From the NCBI GenBank assembly GCA_001801685.1, contig MGYJ01000061.1, positions 40,833 through 104,832 of the forward strand: a stretch of 64,000 nucleotides of DNA, in the 5' to 3' direction. Made by a program: the position numbers and the translations under genes. This document shows, in pieces, positions 27,592 through 36,077 of the stretch. The notes under the pieces are model-generated. The model saw only the letters and a program-made list of their open reading frames with translations. It had not been told where the DNA came from and did not search any database. This DNA is from Gammaproteobacteria bacterium RIFCSPHIGHO2_12_FULL_63_22 (GTDB lineage: Bacteria > Pseudomonadota > Gammaproteobacteria > Xanthomonadales > Xanthomonadaceae). Within the stretch, counting starts at the first letter, position 1, and each line of letters opens with the position of its first letter.

Positions 27592-28452
27592 ATGGCCCAG
27601 ACCATAGTGGAACGCCTGCGTGAGGGCCTGGATGCGTTTCCGGCCACGGAGCGACGCGTTGCGCACCAGTTGCTGGCCGAATATCCGGTGGCGGGACTGC
27701 AGAGCGCGACCCACCTGGCGCGCGCTGTCGGGGTCAGCCCGCCGACCGTCCTGCGCCTGGTCGGTCGGCTCGGGTTTGTCTCGTATCTCGATTTCCAGCG
27801 CAGCCTGCGTGACGAATTGTCGGCGCAGCTAAGTTCGCCGCTGGCCAAGCAACCTGCGCCCGTGCGCAAGGCGCGATCGGGCAAGCCCGAGCCGGCGCAT
27901 GCCGAATTCTCCGACGCCATCTTGCGCAACTTGCAGGAAACGTTCGCCAGCGTGCCGCCGGGTGAGTTCGATGGCATCGTGCAACTGGTGTCCGACCCGC
28001 GGCTTCGCATCCACCTGATCGGCGGCCGCTTCACTGATGCGCTGGCGCTGTACCTGTCCGTGCAATTGCGGATCCTGCGGCCGGGCGTGAGCCACATGCA
28101 GGAACAGGAATCGAACTGGCGCGACCAGTTGCTGGACATGGGCAAGCGCGATGTCCTGGTGATCTTCGACATCCGCCGCTATCAGCCGAGCCTGCTGCGG
28201 CTCGCGCATGCCGCTGCCGCGAGGCAGGTTCGCATCGTGCTGTTGACCGACCAGTGGCTATCGCCGATCGTCCGGGTGGCCTCGCATGTGCTGTCGGCAC
28301 GCGTCGCGGTTCCGTCCGTGTGGGATTCGAGTACTGCGCTGTTGGCCCTGTCGGAATGGCTGCTGGCGGAGGTGAGCAGACAGGGCTGGGAAAAGAGCCG
28401 GCGCCGAATCGAGGAACTGGAAGTGATGCTGGGTGGAGAGAGGCAGCCTTGA
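27592..28452 (+). CDS. MurR/RpiR-family transcriptional regulator
   Basis: DNA-binding regulator (286 aa) with an N-terminal RpiR helix-turn-helix domain (residues 1-~77; ATERRVAHQLLAEYPVAGLQ and SPPTVLRLVGRLGFVSYLDF) and a C-terminal SIS domain (~125-250; IHLIGGRFTDALALYLSVQL) of the kind that senses phosphosugars or other small metabolites. A Lys/Arg/Pro-rich linker of about 25 residues joins them. It is divergent from the catabolic operon, with the palindrome between them, so it is its probable local regulator. ATG 27592 has a GGAGCG ribosome site. Such regulators act as repressors or activators; which applies is not visible. Confidence 0.9.
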   Translation: MAQTIVERLREGLDAFPATERRVAHQLLAEYPVAGLQSATHLARAVGVSPPTVLRLVGRLGFVSYLDFQRSLRDELSAQLSSPLAKQPAPVRKARSGKPEPAHAEFSDAILRNLQETFASVPPGEFDGIVQLVSDPRLRIHLIGGRFTDALALYLSVQLRILRPGVSHMQEQESNWRDQLLDMGKRDVLVIFDIRRYQPSLLRLAHAAAARQVRIVLLTDQWLSPIVRVASHVLSARVAVPSVWDSSTALLALSEWLLAEVSRQGWEKSRRRIEELEVMLGGERQP

Positions 28453-28904
28453 ATCGATTCTTGTTGGGCGTGGTGCAGGGAATCGGCGCGGTCTGGGCGA
28501 GCCCCTATACCTTGGCGGGCCTGGTTGCCGGCACGGCCGCGCTGGCGCTTGGCGCGCGCGCGACCTTTTCGGATGGCGCGCTGGTATTCCACCACGTGCC
28601 GTTCGGCCCGGGCGGCGCACTGACCTTGGGCAACGTGATCCTGCACACCGGCAAGAGCCTCGACGAGATAGCGCCCACCTATGCCTGTCGCGCGCACGGC
28701 GGCAATGATTGCGTGCGCATCGGCGATCACGAGCGCGCGCACGTGTACCAGTACATGGTGTTGGGCCCGTTGTTCGTGCCCCTTTATTTCGCCTTCGGCG
28801 GCGTGTCGGAAGCAAACCGTTTCGAACAGGCAGCCGACCGATATGCGATGACCGGACGCGGCTGGTGGCCGTGGCCGAAGCCGCCGCTCAGCGCGAAGCC
28901 TTGA
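28449..28904 (+). CDS. Small membrane protein with HExxH motif, possible metallopeptidase
   Basis: Product of 151 aa, not recognised as a named family. The start is TTG 28449, overlapping the rpiR stop (TTGA), with a strong GGAGAGAGG ribosome site 5 bases upstream; no ATG fits. Two hydrophobic segments (about 1-35 and 103-118) flank a loop containing GDHERAHVYQY, an exact HExxH zinc-binding pattern, and a later NRFEQAADRYA whose Glu or Asp could be the third ligand, as in small gluzincins. Coupling to rpiR suggests co-expression with the regulator. Peptidase activity is inference only. Confidence 0.7.
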   Translation: MNRFLLGVVQGIGAVWASPYTLAGLVAGTAALALGARATFSDGALVFHHVPFGPGGALTLGNVILHTGKSLDEIAPTYACRAHGGNDCVRIGDHERAHVYQYMVLGPLFVPLYFAFGGVSEANRFEQAADRYAMTGRGWWPWPKPPLSAKP

Positions 28905-28910
28905 CGGCAC

Positions 28911-31253
28911 TTATGGCGGCAGGCCCATCTTGCTGAGCAGCGCGCGGTAGCGCGGATCCTTGCGCAGGCTGCGCAACAGCGGGTCGTATTTGACTTCCGA
29001 CAGGCCGCCGTCGCGTTGCGCGAAGGCGCGGTCGAGCCACTGGAACGCTTCGTCCTTCTGTCCGCGCCAGGCATAGGCCTGCGCGACCTGGTAGGCGGCG
29101 TTGTGGCCATAGTCCCTGATCAGCGCGTCGAGCGCCTGCTGCGACTCCGAGCCGCGGCGCAGGTCATGCTCGGCCAGTGCAGTGCCGAGCAATTGCAGGG
29201 GTTCGTAACCGGAAGCCGCGAAGGCGCGCGCGGCATTCTTCGGTTGGTGCTGCTGCAGGTCGAGCACGCCCAGGCGAAAATGCACGAACGGGAAATTCGG
29301 CTTCAAGGCGAGTGCGCGTTCCTGCGACAGCCGGGCCTGGTCGAGCTGGCCGGCGGCTTCCTGGTAGTAACCCAGCGCCTGCCACACCGAGAACAACAGG
29401 GGCTCGGCTTCGGCGGCCTTGCGCGTGGTCTCGATCGCCTCGGGCAGTCGCCCCAGTGATGCCAGCAGGGCGCCGTAGCCTTGCAGGATGCGGGCATCGC
29501 CTGGATTGAGCGCGACGGCTTTCTGGAAATCGGATCGGGCGCCTTCCCAGTCCCAGGTCACCGACGCGCGCAGATTGCCTCGCGCCCAGTAACCATCGGC
29601 GAGGTTTGGATCAAGTTCGATGGCCTTGTCTGCGGCTGCAAGCGCCCGGCGCTGCAGTTCGGCAACGTCGGCGGGCGTTTCGGCATAGTCGGCGGCCCAG
29701 CCCTGGCTGACCGCCAGTTGCGCATGCGCTGCCGCAAAACCGGGATCGAGGCGGATGACTTCCTGCAGCGCCTCGACGCCTTCGCGCGCGGTTTCCGGCG
29801 TGCCACGCGACTTGATTTGCCGCGCACGCAGGAACTGGGTGTAGGCCTGCGGATTCACCGCGCGATGCGCGGCCGGCGTCACGCCCGCCAGCAGTTTCAA
29901 TTTCAAGGCTGACACGACGGCGCCGGCGATCTCGTCCTGCACGGCGTAGACGTCGGCCAGGTCGCGGTCGTAGGTCTGTGACCACAAGTGGAATCCGGTC
30001 TGCGCATTGATCAGCTGCACCGTGATGCGAACCTTGTCGCCGGTCTTGCGCACGCTGCCTTCCAGCAGGTTGGTGACGCCAAGCTTCCGGCCGATCTCCT
30101 TGAGGTCCTGGTTCTTGCCCTTGAAGCTGAAGGCCGAAGTGCGGCCGACTACCTGCAATTCCGGTACTTGCGCCAGCAGGTTGATGAGTTCTTCCGACAG
30201 TCCGTCGGAGAAATATTCCTGGTCCTTGCCTTCGCTCATGTCCACCAGGGGCAGCACGGCGATGGACGGCTTTTCGGCGCCCTGCATGTCGGCCGCGATC
30301 ACGGCCGCGGCGGCGATGGCCTCGCGCTTGTGTTCGCGGTTTTCCACGAACATCATCGTCATGATGACGATCAGTCCGATCGGCAGCGCGATCAGCCAGC
30401 TGCTGCGGCGCGAAGGTTGGCTGCGCAGGTCGATTTGCGAATCGGAAACCAGCGGCTGGTTGCCTGAAATGGCCGCCTCGACGCGGCGTACCAGGTCGCC
30501 GCCGGTCTGCACGCGGTGCGCCGGATCCTTGGCCAGCAAGGCATCCACCAGCGGCTGCAAGTGGCCCAGGTGTTCGGGCAGGCGCGGGATGGGTGCGCTG
30601 ATGTGCTGCATGCCGATCGCCCAGCCATCGGTGCCCTGGTAGGGCAGGTGGCCGGTCAACAATTGATAGAAGACCACGCCCAGGCTGTACAGGTCGGCGC
30701 GGCCATCCACCTTTTCGCCGCGCAATTGTTCGGGGCTCATGTAATGCGGGGTGCCGATGCTGGTACCTTCCGTGGTCAACCCGGTCTGCGTAGCCAATGC
30801 ATGGGCGATGCCGAAATCGGACAGCACGCAACTGCCGTCGAGACGTCGCAGGATGTTTTCCGGCTTCACGTCGCGATGCACGACGCCCTTGCCGTGCGCG
30901 TAATCCAGTGCGCCGGCAATGTCGCGCACCACGCGCAGCGCGAAGCGCGGATCTTCGCGGCCTTCGATCAGGTTCGCTACCGTTCCGCCGGGCTCGTAGC
31001 CCATGGCCATGTAGGCATTGCCGTCATGTACGCCGACATCGTGGATGGCGACGATATTGGGGTGGTGCAGTTGCGCCGCGAAGCGGGCTTCGCGAAGGAA
31101 TCTTTCGGTGGCGACCGGATCCTTGGCCAGCGACGGCAGCAGCACCTTCAGCGCGACTTCACGCCCCAGCGATTCCTGCACGGCGAGGTAAACCGTGGCC
31201 ATGCCGCCGTGGCCGATGATGCGTTGGATGCTGTAGCCGGGGATTTCCAACAC
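28911..31253 (-). CDS. Membrane-anchored Ser/Thr protein kinase with TolB-like and TPR regions
   Basis: Predicted Hanks-type kinase (780 aa from GTG 31253). Cytoplasmic kinase domain at residues ~4-270: glycine loop GHGGMATV (14-21), Lys36, HRD Asp128 in VVHRDVKPEN, DFG Asp146, activation-loop end GTPHYMSPEQ. A single transmembrane helix lies near 284-303. Next comes a region like the N-terminal domain of TolB/FlgO-type proteins (KPSIAVLPLVDMSEGKDQEY onward), then about six TPR units to the C-terminus. All catalytic residues are present. No ATG fits the domain start; GTG 31253 or TTG 31250 is likely, and a -10-like TATAGT lies at 31289-31284. Targets are unknown. Confidence 0.88.
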   Translation of the reverse strand: MLEIPGYSIQRIIGHGGMATVYLAVQESLGREVALKVLLPSLAKDPVATERFLREARFAAQLHHPNIVAIHDVGVHDGNAYMAMGYEPGGTVANLIEGREDPRFALRVVRDIAGALDYAHGKGVVHRDVKPENILRRLDGSCVLSDFGIAHALATQTGLTTEGTSIGTPHYMSPEQLRGEKVDGRADLYSLGVVFYQLLTGHLPYQGTDGWAIGMQHISAPIPRLPEHLGHLQPLVDALLAKDPAHRVQTGGDLVRRVEAAISGNQPLVSDSQIDLRSQPSRRSSWLIALPIGLIVIMTMMFVENREHKREAIAAAAVIAADMQGAEKPSIAVLPLVDMSEGKDQEYFSDGLSEELINLLAQVPELQVVGRTSAFSFKGKNQDLKEIGRKLGVTNLLEGSVRKTGDKVRITVQLINAQTGFHLWSQTYDRDLADVYAVQDEIAGAVVSALKLKLLAGVTPAAHRAVNPQAYTQFLRARQIKSRGTPETAREGVEALQEVIRLDPGFAAAHAQLAVSQGWAADYAETPADVAELQRRALAAADKAIELDPNLADGYWARGNLRASVTWDWEGARSDFQKAVALNPGDARILQGYGALLASLGRLPEAIETTRKAAEAEPLLFSVWQALGYYQEAAGQLDQARLSQERALALKPNFPFVHFRLGVLDLQQHQPKNAARAFAASGYEPLQLLGTALAEHDLRRGSESQQALDALIRDYGHNAAYQVAQAYAWRGQKDEAFQWLDRAFAQRDGGLSEVKYDPLLRSLRKDPRYRALLSKMGLPP

Positions 31254-31315
31254 CAGCAGTGTCCGTAGGGGGCGACTGCAAGGACTATACAACGTTGCCC
31301 CGGGCGCGGGATGGC

Positions 31316-32371
31316 CTAGCGCAGCGAGGCGTTCAAGCGCTCCAGGACCTCGGGGCCGGGGCAAAGCTGGCCGGCGTCAAGTTGATTGAAGGGGGTGGCG
31401 CTCGTGTTCAGATGCATGTGAAGGTCTGCGGCGTCCGGGTCCACATAGAGCAGTCCGGTCACCACCTCGCCGCGGGCCTGGCGCTCCTGGATGAAGTTCA
31501 TCGCGGCGATCCGGTTGCTGGCGTCGTAGTCCGCATTCAACTTGCGCAGGCGCAGGACGCTGCCGTCATGCTGCTCGACCTCGAGCAGTTCGCCGTCGGC
31601 GAAATCGACGACGATTTCCTGGCGGGTGGGGATCACGTCGATGCGGTTGACGGCTTCGTTGTGTTCACGCACATAGTCGTAGCTCTTGGTGCTGCCCGGG
31701 TGGTTGTTGAAGGCCACGCAGGGGCTGATCACGTCCAGGAAGGCCGCGCCCTTGTGGGCGATGGCCGCCTTGATCAGCGGCACCAGCTGGCGCTTGTCGC
31801 CCGAGAAGCTGCGGGCCACGAAGGTGGCGCCCAACTGCAGGGCCAGGCTGACCATGTCGATCGGCGTGTCGGCGTTGACCACACCCTTCTTGGACGTGGA
31901 GCCCTGGTCCGCGGTCGCCGAGAACTGCCCCTTGGTCAGGCCGTACACGCCGTTGTTCTCGACGATGTAGACCATGTTCACGCCACGCCGCATCACGTGC
32001 ACGAACTGGCCGATGCCGATGGACGCGGAATCGCCGTCGCCCGACACGCCCAGGTACAGCAGTTCGCGATTGGCCAGGTTGGCGCCGGTGAGCACCGACG
32101 GCATGCGCCCGTGCACGGTGTTGAATCCGTGCGACTGACCGAGGAAATAATCGGGTGTCTTCGAGCTGCAGCCGATGCCCGACAGCTTGGCGACCTTGTG
32201 CGGCTCGACGTCCATTTCAAAGCAGGCCTGGATAATGGCAGCCGAAATCGAGTCGTGGCCGCAGCCGGCGCAGAGCGTGGAAATCTTGCCCTCGTAGTCG
32301 CGTCGCGTGTGGCAGGCCTTGTTGGTGGTCAGCGAAGGATGGTGCAGCTTGGGCTTTGCGATGTAAGTCAT
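31316..32371 (-). CDS. korB: 2-oxoacid:acceptor oxidoreductase, beta subunit
   Basis: Thiamine-diphosphate-binding subunit (351 aa) of a 2-oxoacid oxidoreductase, most likely 2-oxoglutarate. Motifs: CAGCGHDSI and a Cys in LSGIGCSSKTPDY (cluster ligands), then GDGDSASIGIGQFVH and VENNGVYGLTKGQFSATAD, the TPP-binding segment. Its ATG overlaps the stop of the alpha subunit by four bases. The operon order is korC-korA-korB on the minus strand. Such enzymes make acyl-CoA and CO2 with reduced ferredoxin and can also work in the carboxylating direction. The exact oxoacid cannot be told from sequence alone. Confidence 0.88.
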   Translation of the reverse strand: MTYIAKPKLHHPSLTTNKACHTRRDYEGKISTLCAGCGHDSISAAIIQACFEMDVEPHKVAKLSGIGCSSKTPDYFLGQSHGFNTVHGRMPSVLTGANLANRELLYLGVSGDGDSASIGIGQFVHVMRRGVNMVYIVENNGVYGLTKGQFSATADQGSTSKKGVVNADTPIDMVSLALQLGATFVARSFSGDKRQLVPLIKAAIAHKGAAFLDVISPCVAFNNHPGSTKSYDYVREHNEAVNRIDVIPTRQEIVVDFADGELLEVEQHDGSVLRLRKLNADYDASNRIAAMNFIQERQARGEVVTGLLYVDPDAADLHMHLNTSATPFNQLDAGQLCPGPEVLERLNASLR

Positions 32372-34260
32372 GGCCGGGCCTCCGGTGCCAAGGGCGCCGC
32401 CGCGGGGCCCGACGCGGGCATTCGCTGGGCGATGGCGGCCGCGATGAAGCGGGCCGTGATGGGCGTGCCGTCGTAATGCAGGATGGGCGTCAACTTTGCC
32501 GGATCGGTGCCGAACTCGTTGACCAGCAGGCTGCGCAATTGCGCATCCCGGTTTTGCTCGACGACGAAAACCATTTCGTGTGCCGCAATGAATTCGCCCA
32601 CGCTGTCCGGGAACGGGAAGGCGCGGACACGAAGCGTGTCGAGGTGGATGCCGGTCGCTTCCATCGCCGCAATCGCTTCGTCCATGGACGGGCTGGTCGA
32701 TCCGAAATAGATCGCGCCAAACCGGGTCGCCTGCGCGGCGTCGCGTTGTTCGGGCTGCGGCACCAGCGACTTGGCCGTATCGAATTTCTTCAGCAGGCGG
32801 TGCACGTTGTAGAGGTAGTCGGGACCGGCTTCGGAATAGCGCGCGTAGGCGTCCTTGGTGGTGCCGCGCGTGAAGTAGCTGCCCTTTGAAGGATGCGTGG
32901 CGGGATAGGTGCGATAGGGAATGCCATCGCCGTCCACGTCGAGGTAGCGGCCGAATTCCTTGCCCGATTCCAGTTGTTCGGCCGTCATCACCTTGCCGCG
33001 ATCGAAACCTCGCGTCGCATCCCAGGTGAACGGCGCGCACAGGCGCTGGTTCATGCCGATGTCGAGGTCGCTCATCACGAAGATCGGCGTCTGCAGGCGG
33101 TCGGCCAGGTCGAGCGCGGCGGCGGAGAAATCAAAGCACTCGCGCGGGTCCTGCGGGAACAACAGCACGTGCTTGGTATCGCCGTGCGAGGCGTAGGCGC
33201 AACTCAGGATGTCGGCCTGCTGGGTGCGCGTGGGCATGCCGGTGGACGGGCCGCCGCGCTGCACGTTGATGATGGTGACCGGGATCTCGGCCATGTAGGC
33301 CAGGCCGATGAATTCCGTCATCAGCGAGACGCCGGGGCCCGAGGTCGTGGTGAAGGCGCGCGCGCCGTTCCAGCCCGCACCGACGACCATGCCGATCGAG
33401 GCGATTTCGTCTTCGGCCTGGACGATGGCATACAGGTTTTCACCGGTGGCCTTGTCCACGCGAAACTTCTGGCAGTACGACTGGAACGCCTCGGCACAGG
33501 ACGATGAGGGCGTGATCGGATACCAGGCGCAGACGGTGGCACCGCCGTACACGCAGCCCAGTGCCGCCGCACTGTTGCCGTCAACGAAGATGCGGTCGCC
33601 TACTTCGTCGGCCGGACGCACCCGCAACGAAATCGGATGCGCCAGGTTTTGCCGCACGTATTCGCGGCCCATCTGCAGCGCCTGCACGTTGGAGTCGAGC
33701 AGCTTGGGCTTGGACTTGTATTGCTCGCCGATGAGTTTCTCGATGACGGCGGCATCCATGTCGAGCAGCGCCGACAGCGCGCCGACATAGACGATGTTCT
33801 TGAACAACTGGCGTTGCCGCGGCTCGCTGTAGGCGGCGTTGCAAATTTCGGTCAGTGGCACGCCGATCACGTGCACGTCGTCGCGGAACTTCGAGGCGGG
33901 CAGGGGCTTGGAGTTGTCGTAGAAGAGGTAACCACCGGGTTCGATTTCCCGAAGGTCGGCGTTCCAGGTCTGCGGGTTCATCGCCACCATCAGGTCCACG
34001 CCGCCGCGCCGGCCCAGGTGGCCGCGTTCGGTCACACGCACTTCGTACCAGGTCGGAAGGCCCTGGATGTTGGACGGGAAGATGTTGCGCGGACTGACCG
34101 GCACGCCCATGCGCAGGATGGCCTTGGCGAACAATTCATTGGCCGACGCCGAGCCGGATCCGTTGACGTTGGCGAACTTCACCACGAAGTCGTTCACCGC
34201 CTCGATGGCCGGGACGGTTGCCTCGCGCAATACGCCATGCAGGGCCAGGCGAGGGGTCAT
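32368..34260 (-). CDS. korA: 2-oxoacid:acceptor oxidoreductase, fused gamma-alpha subunit
   Basis: Fused gamma and alpha domains of a 2-oxoacid oxidoreductase (630 aa). The N-terminal ~200 residues (VNGSGSASANELFAKAILRM and the GGVDLMVAMNP region) are the gamma domain. From ~205 comes the alpha domain with CAWYPITPSSSCAEAF, AEDEIASIGMVVGAGWNGAR and TTSGPGVSLMTEFIGLAYMA, the pyrimidine-binding part that completes the TPP site. ATG 34260 overlaps the korC stop and the gene's own stop overlaps korB, so all three are coupled. The fusion is the common bacterial two-subunit form. Confidence 0.88.
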   Translation of the reverse strand: MTPRLALHGVLREATVPAIEAVNDFVVKFANVNGSGSASANELFAKAILRMGVPVSPRNIFPSNIQGLPTWYEVRVTERGHLGRRGGVDLMVAMNPQTWNADLREIEPGGYLFYDNSKPLPASKFRDDVHVIGVPLTEICNAAYSEPRQRQLFKNIVYVGALSALLDMDAAVIEKLIGEQYKSKPKLLDSNVQALQMGREYVRQNLAHPISLRVRPADEVGDRIFVDGNSAAALGCVYGGATVCAWYPITPSSSCAEAFQSYCQKFRVDKATGENLYAIVQAEDEIASIGMVVGAGWNGARAFTTTSGPGVSLMTEFIGLAYMAEIPVTIINVQRGGPSTGMPTRTQQADILSCAYASHGDTKHVLLFPQDPRECFDFSAAALDLADRLQTPIFVMSDLDIGMNQRLCAPFTWDATRGFDRGKVMTAEQLESGKEFGRYLDVDGDGIPYRTYPATHPSKGSYFTRGTTKDAYARYSEAGPDYLYNVHRLLKKFDTAKSLVPQPEQRDAAQATRFGAIYFGSTSPSMDEAIAAMEATGIHLDTLRVRAFPFPDSVGEFIAAHEMVFVVEQNRDAQLRSLLVNEFGTDPAKLTPILHYDGTPITARFIAAAIAQRMPASGPAAAPLAPEARP

Positions 34261-36077
34261 GCGGCTTTCCTCGCGCGGTCGCGGCAACCGGGCTGGCCAG
34301 CGCGGCTGAGCTCGAGCAGTGACTTCTGCATGTCCCAGGCGCCGGTGGGGCAACGTTCGGCGCACAGGCTGCAGTGCAGGCAGACATCCTCGTCCTTCAC
34401 CATGATGCGTCCTGTCTTGAGTGGCCCTGAAACATACAAGTCCTGGTCCAGGTTCACCGCCGGCGCGGTCAGGTGCGTGCGCAATGCGGCCTCTTCATCA
34501 TTGCTGGTGAAGGTGATGCAATCCATCGGGCAGATGTCCACGCAGGCGTCGCACTCGATGCAGGCGTCCTTGGCGAACACCGTCTGCACGTCGCAATTGA
34601 GGCATCGCTCTGCCTCCTTGAAAGCGGTGCCCGCGTCGAAGCCCAGTTCCACTTCTATCGAGATGCTCTTCAGCGCCTTGACCTGTTCTTCCAGCGGCAC
34701 CTTGAAGCGCTCGTCGCCGGAAACCTCGTTGTCATAGCTCCACTCGTGGATGCCCATCTTCTGCGAGATCATCTTCAGCATCGGATCGGGGCGCTGGGAT
34801 ACATCCTCGCCGTTGAGGAACTTGTCGATGGAGATGGCCGCATCGTGGCCGTGCGCGACTGCCCAGATGATGTTCTTGGGTCCGAACGCCGCGTCGCCGC
34901 CGAAAAATACATTGGGCAGGCTCGACTGCAGCGACACCTTGTCCACCACCGGCATGCCCCACTCATCGAAATCCATGCCGATGTCGCGCTCGATCCAGGG
35001 GAAGTAGTTTTCCTGGCCCACCGCGATCAACACGTCGTCGCATTCCACGAACACATCCGCCTCGCCGGTCGGCACCAGGCTGCGCCGGCCCTTTTCATCG
35101 CGGCGGGCCTCGACCTTCTCGAACTTCATGCCGACCAGCTTGCCGTCGCGATGCTCGAAGGATTTCGGCACCATGAAATTCAGGATCGGGATGCCTTCGT
35201 GGATGGCGTCTTCCTTTTCCCAGGGCGAGGCCTTCATTTCCTCGAAGCCGGAACGCACGATCACCTTCACGTCTTCGCCGCCAAGCCGGCGCGAACTGCG
35301 GCAGCAGTCCATGGCAGTGTTGCCGCCACCGAGCACGATGACGCGCTTGCCGATCTTGTCTATGTGGCCGAAGGACACCGACGACAGCCAGTCGATGCCG
35401 ATGTGGATGTTGTCCTTGGCATCCCAGCGGCCGGGCAGGTCGAGGTCGCGACCGCGTGGCGCGCCGCAGCCGACGAAGATCGCGTCGTAACCCTGCGACA
35501 TGAGTGTCTTCAGCGAATCGATCCGTTCGCCGCCGCGGAATTCGACGCCGAGGTCGAGCACGTAGCCGGTTTCTTCATCGATCACGGCCTCAGGCAGGCG
35601 GAAGCGCGGCACTTGCGTGCGCATGAAGCCGCCGGCTTTCGGGTCGCTGTCGAAGACCGTCACCTGGTAGCCGAGCGGCGCAAGGTCGCGCGCTACCGCA
35701 AGCGAAGCAGGTCCCGCGCCGACGCAGGCGATGCGACGGCCGTTGGGCTTGCCGGCTTTAGGCAGTCGGGCGCGGATATCGGACTTGTTGTCGGCGGCAA
35801 CGCGCTTGAGGCGACAGATGGCGACGGGTTCGGGCTTTTCGCCATTGTTCTCTTCGACCCGGCCACGGCGGCAGGCAGGTTCGCAGGGGCGGTCGCAGGT
35901 TCGGCCCAGGATGCCGGGGAAGACGTTCGATTCCCAGTTCACCAGGTAGGCGTCGTCGTAACGGCCTGCGGCGATCAGCCGTATGTAATCAGGAACGGGC
36001 GTGTGGGCGGGACATGCCCATTGGCAATCGACGACTTTGTGAAAGTAGTCCGGATTTCGAATATCGGTGGGTTGCAC
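34257..36077 (-). CDS. korC: NAD(P)-linked FAD/iron-sulfur oxidoreductase subunit (KorC-like)
   Basis: Electron-transfer subunit of 606 aa. Order: N-terminal GltD-like iron-sulfur domain (CQWACPAHTPVPDYIRLI; CDRPCEPACRRG), FAD domain with GAGPASLAVARDLA, NAD(P) domain with VIVLGGGNTAMDCCRSSRR, then a ferredoxin-like C-terminus with CIECDACVDICPMDC and CLHCSLCAERCPTGAW. GTG 36077 has a GGAGG ribosome site. Thauera aromatica has a comparable KorABC enzyme whose third subunit links 2-oxoglutarate oxidation to NADP; here the same chemistry is inferred from architecture and gene coupling. No separate ferredoxin gene is present. Confidence 0.83.
   Translation of the reverse strand: MQPTDIRNPDYFHKVVDCQWACPAHTPVPDYIRLIAAGRYDDAYLVNWESNVFPGILGRTCDRPCEPACRRGRVEENNGEKPEPVAICRLKRVAADNKSDIRARLPKAGKPNGRRIACVGAGPASLAVARDLAPLGYQVTVFDSDPKAGGFMRTQVPRFRLPEAVIDEETGYVLDLGVEFRGGERIDSLKTLMSQGYDAIFVGCGAPRGRDLDLPGRWDAKDNIHIGIDWLSSVSFGHIDKIGKRVIVLGGGNTAMDCCRSSRRLGGEDVKVIVRSGFEEMKASPWEKEDAIHEGIPILNFMVPKSFEHRDGKLVGMKFEKVEARRDEKGRRSLVPTGEADVFVECDDVLIAVGQENYFPWIERDIGMDFDEWGMPVVDKVSLQSSLPNVFFGGDAAFGPKNIIWAVAHGHDAAISIDKFLNGEDVSQRPDPMLKMISQKMGIHEWSYDNEVSGDERFKVPLEEQVKALKSISIEVELGFDAGTAFKEAERCLNCDVQTVFAKDACIECDACVDICPMDCITFTSNDEEAALRTHLTAPAVNLDQDLYVSGPLKTGRIMVKDEDVCLHCSLCAERCPTGAWDMQKSLLELSRAGQPGCRDRARKAA

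Noticed and set aside
21164..28452. Putrescine (Puu) pathway
   Set aside because: A GS-like ligase and aldehyde dehydrogenase are present, but the FAD-dependent oxidase PuuB and the class I amidotransferase PuuD are not; an alcohol dehydrogenase and FGase-type hydrolase take their place.
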